A DNA stretch of 7,113 nucleotides from NCBI GenBank assembly GCA_030672255.1, contig DAOVGU010000267.1, positions 1 to 7,113 of the forward strand, given 5' to 3'. The DNA is from a bacterium (lineage in GTDB: Bacteria > Ratteibacteria > UBA8468). This document shows, one piece after another, positions 1 through 6,786 of this stretch. The first letter of the stretch is position 1. Each line of letters starts with the position of its first letter. The position numbers were made by a program, and so were the translations under genes. The notes under the pieces were generated by a model, which worked only from the letters and a program-made list of their open reading frames with translations, had not been told where the DNA came from and did not search any database.

Positions 1-210
1 TGAATAGCTACTTTTACCATCTGCAGGGAATTTTTCTATTTCAACCTGTTTGAGATTAAGTTCTCTCATTCGACTATAGCAATAGGAAGAGGATTTCTCA
101 AAGTTCTTGAAGATAAAATAACGGTCAAAGTGATTGATATCTGTAGCCAGATTCTTGGCTAAAAGACCGGAAAATTCATTGCTAATTTCTTGATAGATTT
201 CATTATACAT
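1..210 (-). CDS. Probable M28-like peptidase, N-terminal part (runs off left edge)
   Basis: This open frame begins with ATG at 210 and stays open through base 1, giving 70 residues with no stop. TGA and TAA lie in frame just upstream, which fixes the start at this ATG, although only an A-rich leader and no good Shine-Dalgarno site precedes it. The product starts MYNEIYQEISNEF, then has a helix with SSYCYSRMRELNL, followed by KQVEIEKFPADGKSSYS. The pattern of an aromatic-rich helix followed by VEIExFPADG and a Tyr is what I associate with the N-terminus of M28-type aminopeptidases and related PA-domain proteins. The zinc ligands would lie outside the window, so catalytic competence cannot be judged. 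It is co-directional with the sugar genes and 52 bases after the aminotransferase stop, so it may be the next gene of the same operon. The family call rests on pattern memory only. Confidence 0.55.
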   Translation of the reverse strand, partial: MYNEIYQEISNEFSGLLAKNLATDINHFDRYFIFKNFEKSSSYCYSRMRELNLKQVEIEKFPADGKSSYS

Positions 211-246
211 TTTTATTTATCAACTTTGGATACTCCAGCTTTCGGT

Positions 247-266
247 CGCATGCTATCGCATGCTAT
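247..266. repeat. Perfect 10-bp tandem duplication, CGCATGCTAT x2
   Basis: The ten bases CGCATGCTAT occur twice back to back at 247-256 and 257-266. Each unit contains the palindrome GCATGC. The TAG stop of the aminotransferase (263-265) lies inside the second unit, so the duplication creates or extends the gap before the downstream gene. There is no T-run beside it, so it does not read as an intrinsic terminator. Confidence 0.7.
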
Positions 267-1525
267 TTTCTATAGGCTTCTGTTACCTTTTCTATTGCCA
301 TTAGCGTATCATCCAGATCGTCTCTTTTAACAGTCGGGTGTACAGGAAGAACAAATACTTTTCTTCCTCTTTCTCTGGCATTGGGGCAATCAACTTTTGT
401 ATAATCTACGGTTCCTTTATAGCAGGGTGGCTGAAAAAGGCATCTTGCCCGGCTAGAGCTCATCAGTTTCTGAAAAGCCTCCTCCTTATAATTTTCTGCT
501 GCGGCTCCCAACCCGATTGGCACACCTTCCGCTCTTACCGCTTTGACAAAGGTATCTCTGTCTACTCTGAATTTTTCTTTATCAAAGCTCGCATAATATT
601 TATAGAATGAATGCTTAACTTCAGGAGATTCATAGGCCGGATTTATCCCCTCAATATCCTTTAATTTTTCAGATAAGTAATGAGCATTTTCCCGCCTTTT
701 CTCGATATTCCAATTCAATCGCTCCATCGCTTTAAGCCCTATCGCCGCCTGCATCTCGGTCATCCGGTAATTATAGCCTACCCGATGGTGGATATAGGTA
801 TAAAGGGCTTCCAATTCCAACAAACTTCTGCGTTCTATCTCCTCATAACCATGGTCTTTAAAGGACCTCGCCCTTTCTGCATATATAGGGTTATCGGTTA
901 CCACCATCCCCCCTTCGCCTCCGGTGGTAAATATTTTGTCGTTACAGAAACTGAAAGCCGCAATATCTCCTAAGGAACCAGTTTTCTTACCTTTATATTC
1001 TGCGCCATGTGCCTGGGCGGCATCCTCGATTACCAATAAATTGTGGTCTTTTGCAATTTGGTTTATCTCATCGGCTCTTGCGGGATGGCCGGCCAGATGA
1101 ACAGCGATAATTGCCTTAGTATAGGGAGAAATCTTTTCCTTTATCTCTTCGGGAGAGATATTTCCTGTTTCCGGCTCGACGTCGGCAAAAACAGGAACAG
1201 CATTTTGGTGAACAACAGCAAAGGAGGTGGCAATGAAGGTATAAGGAGGTACAATCACCTCATCCCCGGGACCAATTCCCAGGGAAGCCAAAGCCACATG
1301 TAATGCCGCCGTCCCGGTATGTACGGCGATACCATATTTTACTCCACAGAATCGAGCAAATTTCTCTTGAAATTTTCTGCCTCGCTCTCCTGTCCAATAG
1401 ATGAGCTTACCAGAATCCAATACTTCTCTCACCTCCTCCTTTTGCTCCTCCCATAAATAAGGCCAGGGGGGATAGGGTTTTTCTCTCACTGGAGTCCCTC
1501 CTTCTATCGCCAATTTTTCTACCAT
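263..1525 (-). CDS. DegT/DnrJ/EryC1/StrS family PLP-dependent aminotransferase
   Basis: This is a fold-type I PLP enzyme expected to transfer an amino group, usually from Glu or Gln, to a keto-sugar or inosose in the cytoplasm. From the chosen start the protein has 420 residues, normal to slightly long for the family. Visible motifs are LAIEGGTPVR near the N-terminus, HTGTAALHVAL (phosphate-binding region, about 69-79), VIEDAAQAHG with the Asp that pairs with the pyridine nitrogen (about D168), and SFCNDKIFTTGGEGG with the Schiff-base lysine at about K197. The LAIxGGTPVR opening and the PPxYKGTxDY segment near the C-terminus recall the AHBA-synthase/inosose-aminotransferase side of the family rather than the short sugar-nucleotide enzymes. 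The start at 1525 is preferred over the ATG at 1543 because GGAGGGG lies 9 bases upstream. The site sits in the last codons of the preceding oxidoreductase, suggesting translational coupling. The exact substrate is unknown. Confidence 0.93.
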   Translation of the reverse strand: MVEKLAIEGGTPVREKPYPPWPYLWEEQKEEVREVLDSGKLIYWTGERGRKFQEKFARFCGVKYGIAVHTGTAALHVALASLGIGPGDEVIVPPYTFIATSFAVVHQNAVPVFADVEPETGNISPEEIKEKISPYTKAIIAVHLAGHPARADEINQIAKDHNLLVIEDAAQAHGAEYKGKKTGSLGDIAAFSFCNDKIFTTGGEGGMVVTDNPIYAERARSFKDHGYEEIERRSLLELEALYTYIHHRVGYNYRMTEMQAAIGLKAMERLNWNIEKRRENAHYLSEKLKDIEGINPAYESPEVKHSFYKYYASFDKEKFRVDRDTFVKAVRAEGVPIGLGAAAENYKEEAFQKLMSSSRARCLFQPPCYKGTVDYTKVDCPNARERGRKVFVLPVHPTVKRDDLDDTLMAIEKVTEAYRK

Positions 1526-1529
1526 TTTG

Positions 1530-2528
1530 CTATACCCCTCCATTCACTCTCTGAATTTTCTTTGTTTTTGAAGATTGATAGGCAGCAGATATTATCTCCA
1601 TATTTTTTAATCCGTCGGCTGCGGTAATTGATGGCTCTCTATTCTCTTTTATACACTTAGCGAAATGCTCAAATTCCGCCTGATAGAGATTAATAAAGGG
1701 AATATTAAATTTCTCTTCGCCCCTTTCAGTTATCAATTTCATTTGCGGGTCGGTAAAGGGACCGATCGTCTTTGAAGCAAGGATTGTCCCTTTTGTGCCA
1801 TATATCTCCAGTAGATTTTCTCGGTTAGGAATGGCAAAACTATTATCTACAATTGCCTGAGCTTTATTTTTAAACTTCAAGAGAAGAGTGGCGGCATCCT
1901 CTACAGGATAATTAAAGGCAATAGTATCAACAATTGTAACTACCTCTTTTACATCCCCTAAAAGAAAACATAGTAAATCAATACAATGAGAGCCAAGGTC
2001 CATAATGGCTCCACCACCACCCAACTTTGGTGTCTGGCGCCAGGCACCGGGAGTATCTGGATACCAGAGGTGAAGCTGTGCCCGGGCTGAAATTATCTTA
2101 CCCAAGGTTCCTTGATTAATTAATTCTTTTATTCTTTGATGATAGGAATGGAATCTCATCATAAAGCCAATCATCAACTTTACCCTTTTCTCTTGGCAGG
2201 TCTTAATCATCTCCTTGCATTCCGCCGGATTTAATGCCATCGGTTTCTCACAGAGGATATCTTTGCCATATTCGGCGGCTTTAATTGTATATTCCTTATG
2301 CATATATACTGGTGTAGCGATGTAGACAGCATCAATATCTTTATCTTTCAATAAACTATCTACACTATCATAGTATTTATTTGCTCCGTGCTTTTCGGCT
2401 AATTTTTTTGCCCTTTCTAAGTCTCTTACCATTAATGCCTCTAATTGGCAATCTTTGCTCTCTCTCAATGCCGGAATAGGCTTTTTATCAGCAAAACCTC
2501 CGGCCCCAATCACTCCAAATCTAATCAT
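1530..2528 (-). CDS. Gfo/Idh/MocA family oxidoreductase (paralogue A)
   Basis: This is a cytoplasmic NAD(P)-dependent sugar or cyclitol dehydrogenase of 332 residues, a usual family length. The Rossmann domain opens with GVIGAGGFADK (5-15). The catalytic-lysine motif is CEKPMAL (K95). The substrate domain carries GGGGAIMDLGSHCID with the family's Asp and His (D177, H181) and D184. At the end of the second beta strand it reads VRD (34-36), where its neighbour at 2628-3620 has Asp. The two proteins are clearly paralogues, sharing ATPVY, LCEKPMAL, VKLMIGF, RFHxxHQRIK, ENLLxIYGTKG and SKTIG. The gene starts 99 bases after its paralogue, with a hairpin repeat in the gap. Its 3' end holds the ribosome site of the aminotransferase. 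Only weak purines (GTGAGAA) precede the ATG. The substrate is not determinable. Confidence 0.93.
   Translation of the reverse strand: MIRFGVIGAGGFADKKPIPALRESKDCQLEALMVRDLERAKKLAEKHGANKYYDSVDSLLKDKDIDAVYIATPVYMHKEYTIKAAEYGKDILCEKPMALNPAECKEMIKTCQEKRVKLMIGFMMRFHSYHQRIKELINQGTLGKIISARAQLHLWYPDTPGAWRQTPKLGGGGAIMDLGSHCIDLLCFLLGDVKEVVTIVDTIAFNYPVEDAATLLLKFKNKAQAIVDNSFAIPNRENLLEIYGTKGTILASKTIGPFTDPQMKLITERGEEKFNIPFINLYQAEFEHFAKCIKENREPSITAADGLKNMEIISAAYQSSKTKKIQRVNGGV
1535..1541 (-). promoter_or_regulatory. Shine-Dalgarno GGAGGGG that decides the aminotransferase start
   Basis: On the minus strand GGAGGGG is followed by 9 bases and then ATG at 1525. The longer alternative start at 1543 overlaps this site itself and has only a weak purine stretch upstream. 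The site lies over the final codons of the upstream oxidoreductase, so its use would couple the two genes. Confidence 0.7.
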
Positions 2529-2545
2529 TTCTCACACAGGTTAAA

Positions 2546-2611
2546 TTAGCGAGGCTAAAAGCCTCGCACTACATTTTCTTCTACGTAGTGCGAACCTTTC
2601 AGGTTCGCTAA
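2546..2611. repeat. 66-bp paired-hairpin repeat between two oxidoreductase genes
   Basis: Two 27-base arms, 2546-2572 and 2585-2611, are inverted copies of each other. Both share the shell TTAGCGA...TCGCACTAC. Each arm is also a hairpin on its own: GCGAGGCT/AGCCTCGC around AAA (2549-2567), and GCGAACCT/AGGTTCGC around TTC (2590-2608). The arms differ at five positions. Four of these form two compensatory base-pair swaps in the stem and the fifth is in the loop. The spacer is 12 bases. There is no T-run in either direction, so it is not an ordinary terminator. It occupies most of the 97-base gap and would be transcribed within the operon. Confidence 0.85.
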
Positions 2612-2627
2612 AAAGGAAATTCCTATA

Positions 2628-3620
2628 CTATAACTTTATTACCTTTTTTTCTTCCGCAGATTTGTAGGCAGCCTGCCTTATCCGGACAGTTTTCAGGCCC
2701 TCCTCTCCATTAACCAGAGGCTCTTTATCATTTTTCAGGCAATCGGTGAAATGCTCAATCTCAGATTTAAAGGTATCTATATGCTCAGCATGGTACTCTT
2801 TTACTTTAGCCTCGATAGAGGTTTTCAATTGAGCAGCCGGGAATTGACCGATGGTCTTTGAACCCATTACCATTCCTTTAGTTCCGTATATCTGTAATAG
2901 GTTCTCCCCATAAGGGATAGCAAAACTTGATGTGATCACCCCTTGAGCTCGAGAACTAAATTTTAAGATTAGCGATATTGTCTCCTCCACCGGATAATCA
3001 AAAATTACATTGCCGGTAAAGGCGCTTACCTCTGTCACCTCCTTGCCCATAAAATATCTTGTTAAATCTATCGTATGCTCTCCTAAATCGGCAAGCGCTC
3101 CTCCACCTGCCAAGTCCTTCTTCAGCCTCCAGTTATCTGGAGTTGATTGAAACCAGATGGAACTTTCTGCCTTGATGAAAACTATCTCACCCAGTACTCC
3201 TCCTTTAATTAAGCTCTTAATCCTCTGATGAAAAGGGTGAAATCGCATGCGGAAGCCAATCATAAGTTTAACCTTGCTCTTCTCACAGGCATCAATCATC
3301 CTCTTACAATCTTCCACAGATAAGGCCATTGGCTTTTCACAGAGGATATGTTTACCAAATGAGGCGGCCTGGATTGCCTGCTCACAATGCAGATATACCG
3401 GTGTAGCAATGTAGACGCTATTAATTTCCTCATCGGCTAATAAGTCTTCTGATTTGGTATAGAATCTTTTAGCCCCATGTTTCTCAGCCAAAGCTTTAGT
3501 TTGCTCCTTCCCGATATCCATCACCGCAATTAGCCGATTATCTTTACATTCCTTTATCGCGGGGATTGTTCTTTTATCGGCTATGCCACCTGCTCCAATC
3601 ACTCCCCAGCGGACAATCAT
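2628..3620 (-). CDS. Gfo/Idh/MocA family oxidoreductase (paralogue B)
   Basis: This is a 330-residue NAD(P)-dependent dehydrogenase of the sugar/cyclitol type. The nucleotide-binding loop is GVIGAGGIADK (6-16). An acidic residue at the end of beta-2 (AVMD, D35) is the usual NAD-preferring arrangement. The lysine motif is CEKPMAL (K96), and the catalytic region GGGALADLGEHTID gives D178, H182 and D185. It is the closest relative of the next gene downstream (1530-2528), with matching blocks along the full length, so a tandem duplication is likely. Its ATG follows the isomerase stop by 14 bases, and AAAGGA in that region is a plausible ribosome site. The shared transcription and close spacing with the isomerase suggest they act on successive intermediates. 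The substrate is not known. Confidence 0.94.
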   Translation of the reverse strand: MIVRWGVIGAGGIADKRTIPAIKECKDNRLIAVMDIGKEQTKALAEKHGAKRFYTKSEDLLADEEINSVYIATPVYLHCEQAIQAASFGKHILCEKPMALSVEDCKRMIDACEKSKVKLMIGFRMRFHPFHQRIKSLIKGGVLGEIVFIKAESSIWFQSTPDNWRLKKDLAGGGALADLGEHTIDLTRYFMGKEVTEVSAFTGNVIFDYPVEETISLILKFSSRAQGVITSSFAIPYGENLLQIYGTKGMVMGSKTIGQFPAAQLKTSIEAKVKEYHAEHIDTFKSEIEHFTDCLKNDKEPLVNGEEGLKTVRIRQAAYKSAEEKKVIKL

Positions 3621-3634
3621 TATAGAGGTTTCCT

Positions 3635-4453
3635 TTAAAGACCGGCTGACCTTAAATATTGGATTCCCTTTTTGAAGGTGGTATCCAATTTTTCGGGAAT
3701 GGTATGGGGCTCAATAATTAAGAAACCATCATACCCATTCTCTTTAATTCTTTTGGCAATTGCCTGCCAATTTAAAGCTCCTTCTCCTATAGGAACACAC
3801 ATCGCATCTATCATCCGATGAAGCACCTTGTCCTTTGTTCCATAAACTTCCTTATCATACTTTACCGAATCCTTGACATGGATATAGACTATTCTCTCTT
3901 TTAGGATTTCATAGGCATAAGGGAATCCCTCCTCCCCTCCATTGTAGAAGTTATCCGGGTCATAATTAATCCCAAAATAGGGAGAGTTCAGCTCTTCCAC
4001 CACTCTCAATATGCCTTTGGCCGTTCTCGTAATTCCTCCCGGCTCATTCTCTAAGGCCAGGACAATACCCTTTTCTTCACAGACTTGGAGAACAGGACGA
4101 AGATTATTCATATAGTTTTCTAAACGGTCAAATTTCTCGCAGAAGCAGTAAGTAACAATAAATTTAGTTTTCAGGGCTTCTGCCATCTCTATACTTTCCA
4201 TAAAAAGGTTCTGGGCTTCCTTTACCTTATCCGGAGATGATTCATCCAGATTAGCAAAGAAATTGTTGATGGAGGCGATCTTGATTCCATATTTAGCAAC
4301 CAGCCTTTTTACCTCATCCACCTCCTTCATTTCTATATTTTTCTTTTGCACGAGCTCGATACAATCTGCGCCATACTCCTTTGTTTTTTTAAATATCGTC
4401 TCCAGAGCTGTATCAGGAAACTCTGTAGCCGTAATGCCAATTTGAACTGCCAT
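3635..4453 (-). CDS. Sugar phosphate isomerase/epimerase-like TIM-barrel protein (IolE/IolI/AP-endonuclease-2 fold)
   Basis: This 272-residue cytoplasmic protein is a full-length member of the xylose-isomerase-like TIM barrel superfamily, which includes inosose dehydratase/isomerase (IolE, IolI) and keto-sugar 3-epimerases. The expected divalent-metal ligands can be placed in order: LALENEPG (E135), GINYDPDN (D165), YIHVKD (H192) and LIIEPH (E248). PIGEGALNW (221-229) matches the common IGxGxxDW-type loop of the family, with Asn in place of the usual Asp. The gene begins 2 bases after the stop of the upstream oxidoreductase, with AGGAGGG 7 bases before the ATG, so the two are almost certainly co-translated. 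Placed between oxidoreductases, it would be expected to isomerise, epimerise or dehydrate the keto product of one of them. Family membership is secure, but the reaction is inferred. Confidence 0.92.
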   Translation of the reverse strand: MAVQIGITATEFPDTALETIFKKTKEYGADCIELVQKKNIEMKEVDEVKRLVAKYGIKIASINNFFANLDESSPDKVKEAQNLFMESIEMAEALKTKFIVTYCFCEKFDRLENYMNNLRPVLQVCEEKGIVLALENEPGGITRTAKGILRVVEELNSPYFGINYDPDNFYNGGEEGFPYAYEILKERIVYIHVKDSVKYDKEVYGTKDKVLHRMIDAMCVPIGEGALNWQAIAKRIKENGYDGFLIIEPHTIPEKLDTTFKKGIQYLRSAGL

Positions 4454-4455
4454 CT

Positions 4456-5529
4456 CTATACCCTCCTTCCTTTGGTGAAAGATTTCAAAGATATCACCTG
4501 ATGAGTCCTTATTGCCTCTTCTGCCGCTAAAGCCAACACTACCGCCTCCTTACCAATTCTGCCACCAACTATTGGCTTTTTACCTTCCTTGATGGAGGCA
4601 ACCAAAGCCAGATGTTCATTATACAATAAGGGAAACCATTTATCATAGTCGGATAGCTCGCCGTAGGCAGATAGATGAGGTGGCTGACCAATTTCACAGG
4701 TTGTATCTGAGCCTTTCTGGTCAAAAATGCATATCTGGTTTATATCTGGATAACCCTCTAACTTACCCTTTTCCCCAATAATTCCTAACTCCTGATGGCT
4801 GCCACTCTTTGACCGCCAGGGTGAGAAAAGGCATAAATTGAGATTTGCTCTGGTCTTGTTCTCATACTCTATAATCACCATCGCATTGTCAATCACCTCA
4901 TATTCTTTATAAACATTCTTACCTCCGAATGCGGAAATTCTCGTAGCTTTGGAGTTTATTATCCAGTTGAAAATATCAAAATGATGAACATTCTTTTCTA
5001 AAAGAGTCCCCCCGGTGAGGTTGGTAAATCGCCATTCTCCACGCCCGGGCTGAAAAGGACCACGAAATTCCTTCCACCAGAGGTAATGCGGTTTGCCAAT
5101 ATCTCCTCTCTCCACGATTTCCTTAATCTTGCAGAAATAGTCACAGCTACGCAGTTCCAGACCTATCTGCAGGAGCTTTCCTAGCTTTTCTGCGGTGGAA
5201 ATCATCGCATCGCAATCTTCAATAGTTGTCGCCATTGGTTTTTCACAGAGGACATTTTTGCCCATCTCCAATGCATCAATGGTTATTTGCTTATGGGTAT
5301 AGTTAGGAGTGGCAATAATTACTACATCCAGATTTTCCTTCAATAATTGATGGTAATCGCTAAAGGTTTTGGGTTTATTCCTCTTTACCCAACCCGCCGC
5401 TTTGGCCAAATTCTCTTTATTTCTACCGGAGATAGCAACCACCTCTGCCTCGTCAATCAGATTAAGATTGGCGATATGAGCCTTGCAACTGTATCCGGTG
5501 CCGATTATCCCATACTTAACCCTTTCCAT
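4456..5529 (-). CDS. Gfo/Idh/MocA family oxidoreductase (SxR-type nucleotide pocket)
   Basis: From the preferred start this is a 357-residue dehydrogenase. It opens MERVKYGIIGTGYSCKAH, with the Rossmann glycine loop at residues 7-12. Beta-2 ends AISGR (S34, R36), where NAD-type relatives carry Asp. A Ser with a nearby Arg is the pattern usually linked to NADP. The lysine motif is LCEKPMA (K97). The catalytic block GGTLLEKNVHHFD has Glu in place of the usual Asp (E178), then H182 and D185. The frame is open to an upstream ATG at 5634, but those 35 extra residues are encoded almost entirely by a hairpin repeat (5563-5637) and precede the normal family N-terminus, so 5529 is chosen. No strong ribosome site precedes it, only an AT-rich leader. 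The stop abuts the isomerase gene. It is divergent from paralogues A and B. Confidence 0.9.
   Translation of the reverse strand: MERVKYGIIGTGYSCKAHIANLNLIDEAEVVAISGRNKENLAKAAGWVKRNKPKTFSDYHQLLKENLDVVIIATPNYTHKQITIDALEMGKNVLCEKPMATTIEDCDAMISTAEKLGKLLQIGLELRSCDYFCKIKEIVERGDIGKPHYLWWKEFRGPFQPGRGEWRFTNLTGGTLLEKNVHHFDIFNWIINSKATRISAFGGKNVYKEYEVIDNAMVIIEYENKTRANLNLCLFSPWRSKSGSHQELGIIGEKGKLEGYPDINQICIFDQKGSDTTCEIGQPPHLSAYGELSDYDKWFPLLYNEHLALVASIKEGKKPIVGGRIGKEAVVLALAAEEAIRTHQVISLKSFTKGRRV
4461..4467 (-). promoter_or_regulatory. Shine-Dalgarno AGGAGGG for the isomerase gene
   Basis: AGGAGGG lies 7 bases upstream of the ATG at 4453 and inside the last codons of the preceding oxidoreductase. The stop TAG and the ATG are separated by two bases, a typical coupled junction. 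Confidence 0.75.
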
Positions 5530-5545
5530 TTTTAATTCATTGTAT

Positions 5546-5560
5546 GGAATTTCAAAGTTT
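5546..5560 (+). repeat. 15-bp box GGAATTTCAAAGTTT beside a hairpin repeat
   Basis: This 15-mer is perfectly repeated in inverted orientation at 7099-7113. It lies two bases from the hairpin element at 5563-5637 and within the leader of the oxidoreductase gene starting at 5529. Confidence 0.7.
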
Positions 5561-5562
5561 TG

Positions 5563-5637
5563 AGATTGCCACGACCTTCGGTCTCGCAATGACAAGAAGA
5601 GAAAGTCATTGCGAGGAGTGAAATGACGAAGCAATCT
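5563..5637. repeat. 75-bp paired-hairpin repeat (AGATTGC...CTCGCAATGAC type)
   Basis: Two inverted arms, 5563-5593 and 5605-5637, share the ends AGATTGC and CTCGCAATGAC and flank an 11-base purine spacer. Each arm can fold alone. In the left arm ATTGC pairs with GCAAT around an inner GACC-TTC-GGTC hairpin. In the right arm ATTGC pairs with GCAAT at its ends. The middles of the arms differ strongly while the ends are conserved. Repeats of this appearance are scattered between genes in many bacterial genomes. It fills most of the 129-base gap between two oxidoreductase genes and would be in the transcript. Translated, it gives a spurious N-terminal extension on the gene below it. Confidence 0.85.
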
Positions 5638-5658
5638 AATTTATTTTGATCTTATTCT

Positions 5659-6747
5659 TCAAATCAATTTTATTGGTCTTTTTGACTGGGAACTTTCAAA
5701 GATGGCATAGGCGGTTTTCAATGCCTGTATTCCATCCTCTAAGGATACACTCGGTTTCTTTTTCTCTTTGAGGCAGGTGGCGAAATGTTTCAGCTCATAA
5801 TAGTAGCCGATTCTATCCTCAGTTTTTATCGATGTTCTGCCGCTGGTGGCCCAATTCATGCTCAGATTTTGGATATTCACTTTTGGTACAGTAACCCAAT
5901 CATTCCTGGGATAAAACTTTAATCTTGCCATCTGATCCACCACGATGTAGGCCTCCTCCCCACTTATAGATAAATATTCATCAAAATTTTCCCATCTTTC
6001 GAATGAATTAGTAGATAGTGAGCCAATAGCGCCACTCTTAAATCTCAGGCTGACACAATATCCATGTTGTTCTTCGGAAATACAATGATACATCGCAAAT
6101 AGTTCCTCAATATCCCCCCCGAAAAATCTAAAAAGGTCAATTATATGAACTTCATGCCCTAATAAGGAACACATCTTTGGTTCAGGAAGATTCCATAATT
6201 TAGGCGGATATTTCCCACAGGCGTACTTACAGGTAATCTGAGTTATTCTTCCCAGGTCCCCTTTCTCTATTATATGTTTGGCAATCTGGTAAGGAATTGA
6301 AAACCTTTTCATATAACCCACCTGGCCCCAGCAGTTCTTCTCTTCAGCAATCTTCTGTAATGTTTCACTCTCTTCTATGCTCCAGGTAACCGGCTTCTCG
6401 ATAAAGATAGGTATCCCTCTTTCCAAAATCTTCTTACCTATCTGGTATTGCATCGGTGGCGGACCAACAACAATGACTCCATCGGGTGATTCAGTATCAA
6501 TCATTTTCTCAAAATCGGTATACCATACTTTTGCTCCGTAGTAACGGGCATTTTGTTGGGCAAGTTCCTTTTTTAGGTCACATACAGCTACCAGATCGAT
6601 TTCGCTGATTCTGGGTAAACAGGGGTAGATATTCAATATAGCGTGGAGACCACAGCCGACCGTAGCTACCCTGACCGCTCCTTTTTTTGCCTTCAGTTGT
6701 TTTCTCTTTTGCTTTTCCATCTTTATCTCTTCCGTATATTGTTTCAT
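5659..6747 (-). CDS. Gfo/Idh/MocA family oxidoreductase with basic N-terminal tail
   Basis: This is a 362-residue NAD(P)-dependent dehydrogenase and the first complete gene of the cluster. A lysine-rich tail of about 24 residues (MKQYTEEIKMEKQKRKQLKA then KKGA) precedes the Rossmann fold, which begins VRVATVGCGLHA (25-36). AVCD puts an Asp at D57, the NAD-type position. The lysine motif is FIEKPV (K118), and the catalytic block reads LLGHEVHIIDLFRFF, with H201 and D204. It lacks the GGG-x-DxG form seen in paralogues A and B, so it belongs to a different subfamily. The start at 6747 is supported by AAGGAGG 11 bases upstream. A second ATG nine codons in would lose this spacing. It is followed by a 129-base gap holding a hairpin repeat. 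The substrate is unknown, and the tail could be a disordered appendage. Confidence 0.93.
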   Translation of the reverse strand: MKQYTEEIKMEKQKRKQLKAKKGAVRVATVGCGLHAILNIYPCLPRISEIDLVAVCDLKKELAQQNARYYGAKVWYTDFEKMIDTESPDGVIVVGPPPMQYQIGKKILERGIPIFIEKPVTWSIEESETLQKIAEEKNCWGQVGYMKRFSIPYQIAKHIIEKGDLGRITQITCKYACGKYPPKLWNLPEPKMCSLLGHEVHIIDLFRFFGGDIEELFAMYHCISEEQHGYCVSLRFKSGAIGSLSTNSFERWENFDEYLSISGEEAYIVVDQMARLKFYPRNDWVTVPKVNIQNLSMNWATSGRTSIKTEDRIGYYYELKHFATCLKEKKKPSVSLEDGIQALKTAYAIFESSQSKRPIKLI

Positions 6748-6758
6748 CTTATTCTTTG

Positions 6759-6765
6759 CCTCCTT
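6759..6765 (-). promoter_or_regulatory. Shine-Dalgarno AAGGAGG for the first oxidoreductase
   Basis: AAGGAGG is separated by 11 bases from ATG at 6747. The spacing is slightly long, but this is the only strong site in the leader and it supports the full basic N-terminal tail being translated. Confidence 0.7.
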
Positions 6766-6786
6766 GTAATTGCTTTTAAAGTCTAT

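Noticed and set aside
338..1303. Several plus-strand open frames opposite the aminotransferase
   Set aside because: They lie entirely antisense to a gene with clear family motifs, and their translations show no domain-like pattern.
2546..2611. Intrinsic terminator between the two paralogous oxidoreductases
   Set aside because: The hairpins are stable-looking, but neither strand has a T-run directly after a stem, and the structure recurs elsewhere as a repeat.
5535..5540. Minimal upstream ORF (ATG AAT TAA) just before the oxidoreductase start at 5529
   Set aside because: A two-codon frame in an AT-rich leader is expected by chance and has no ribosome site of its own.
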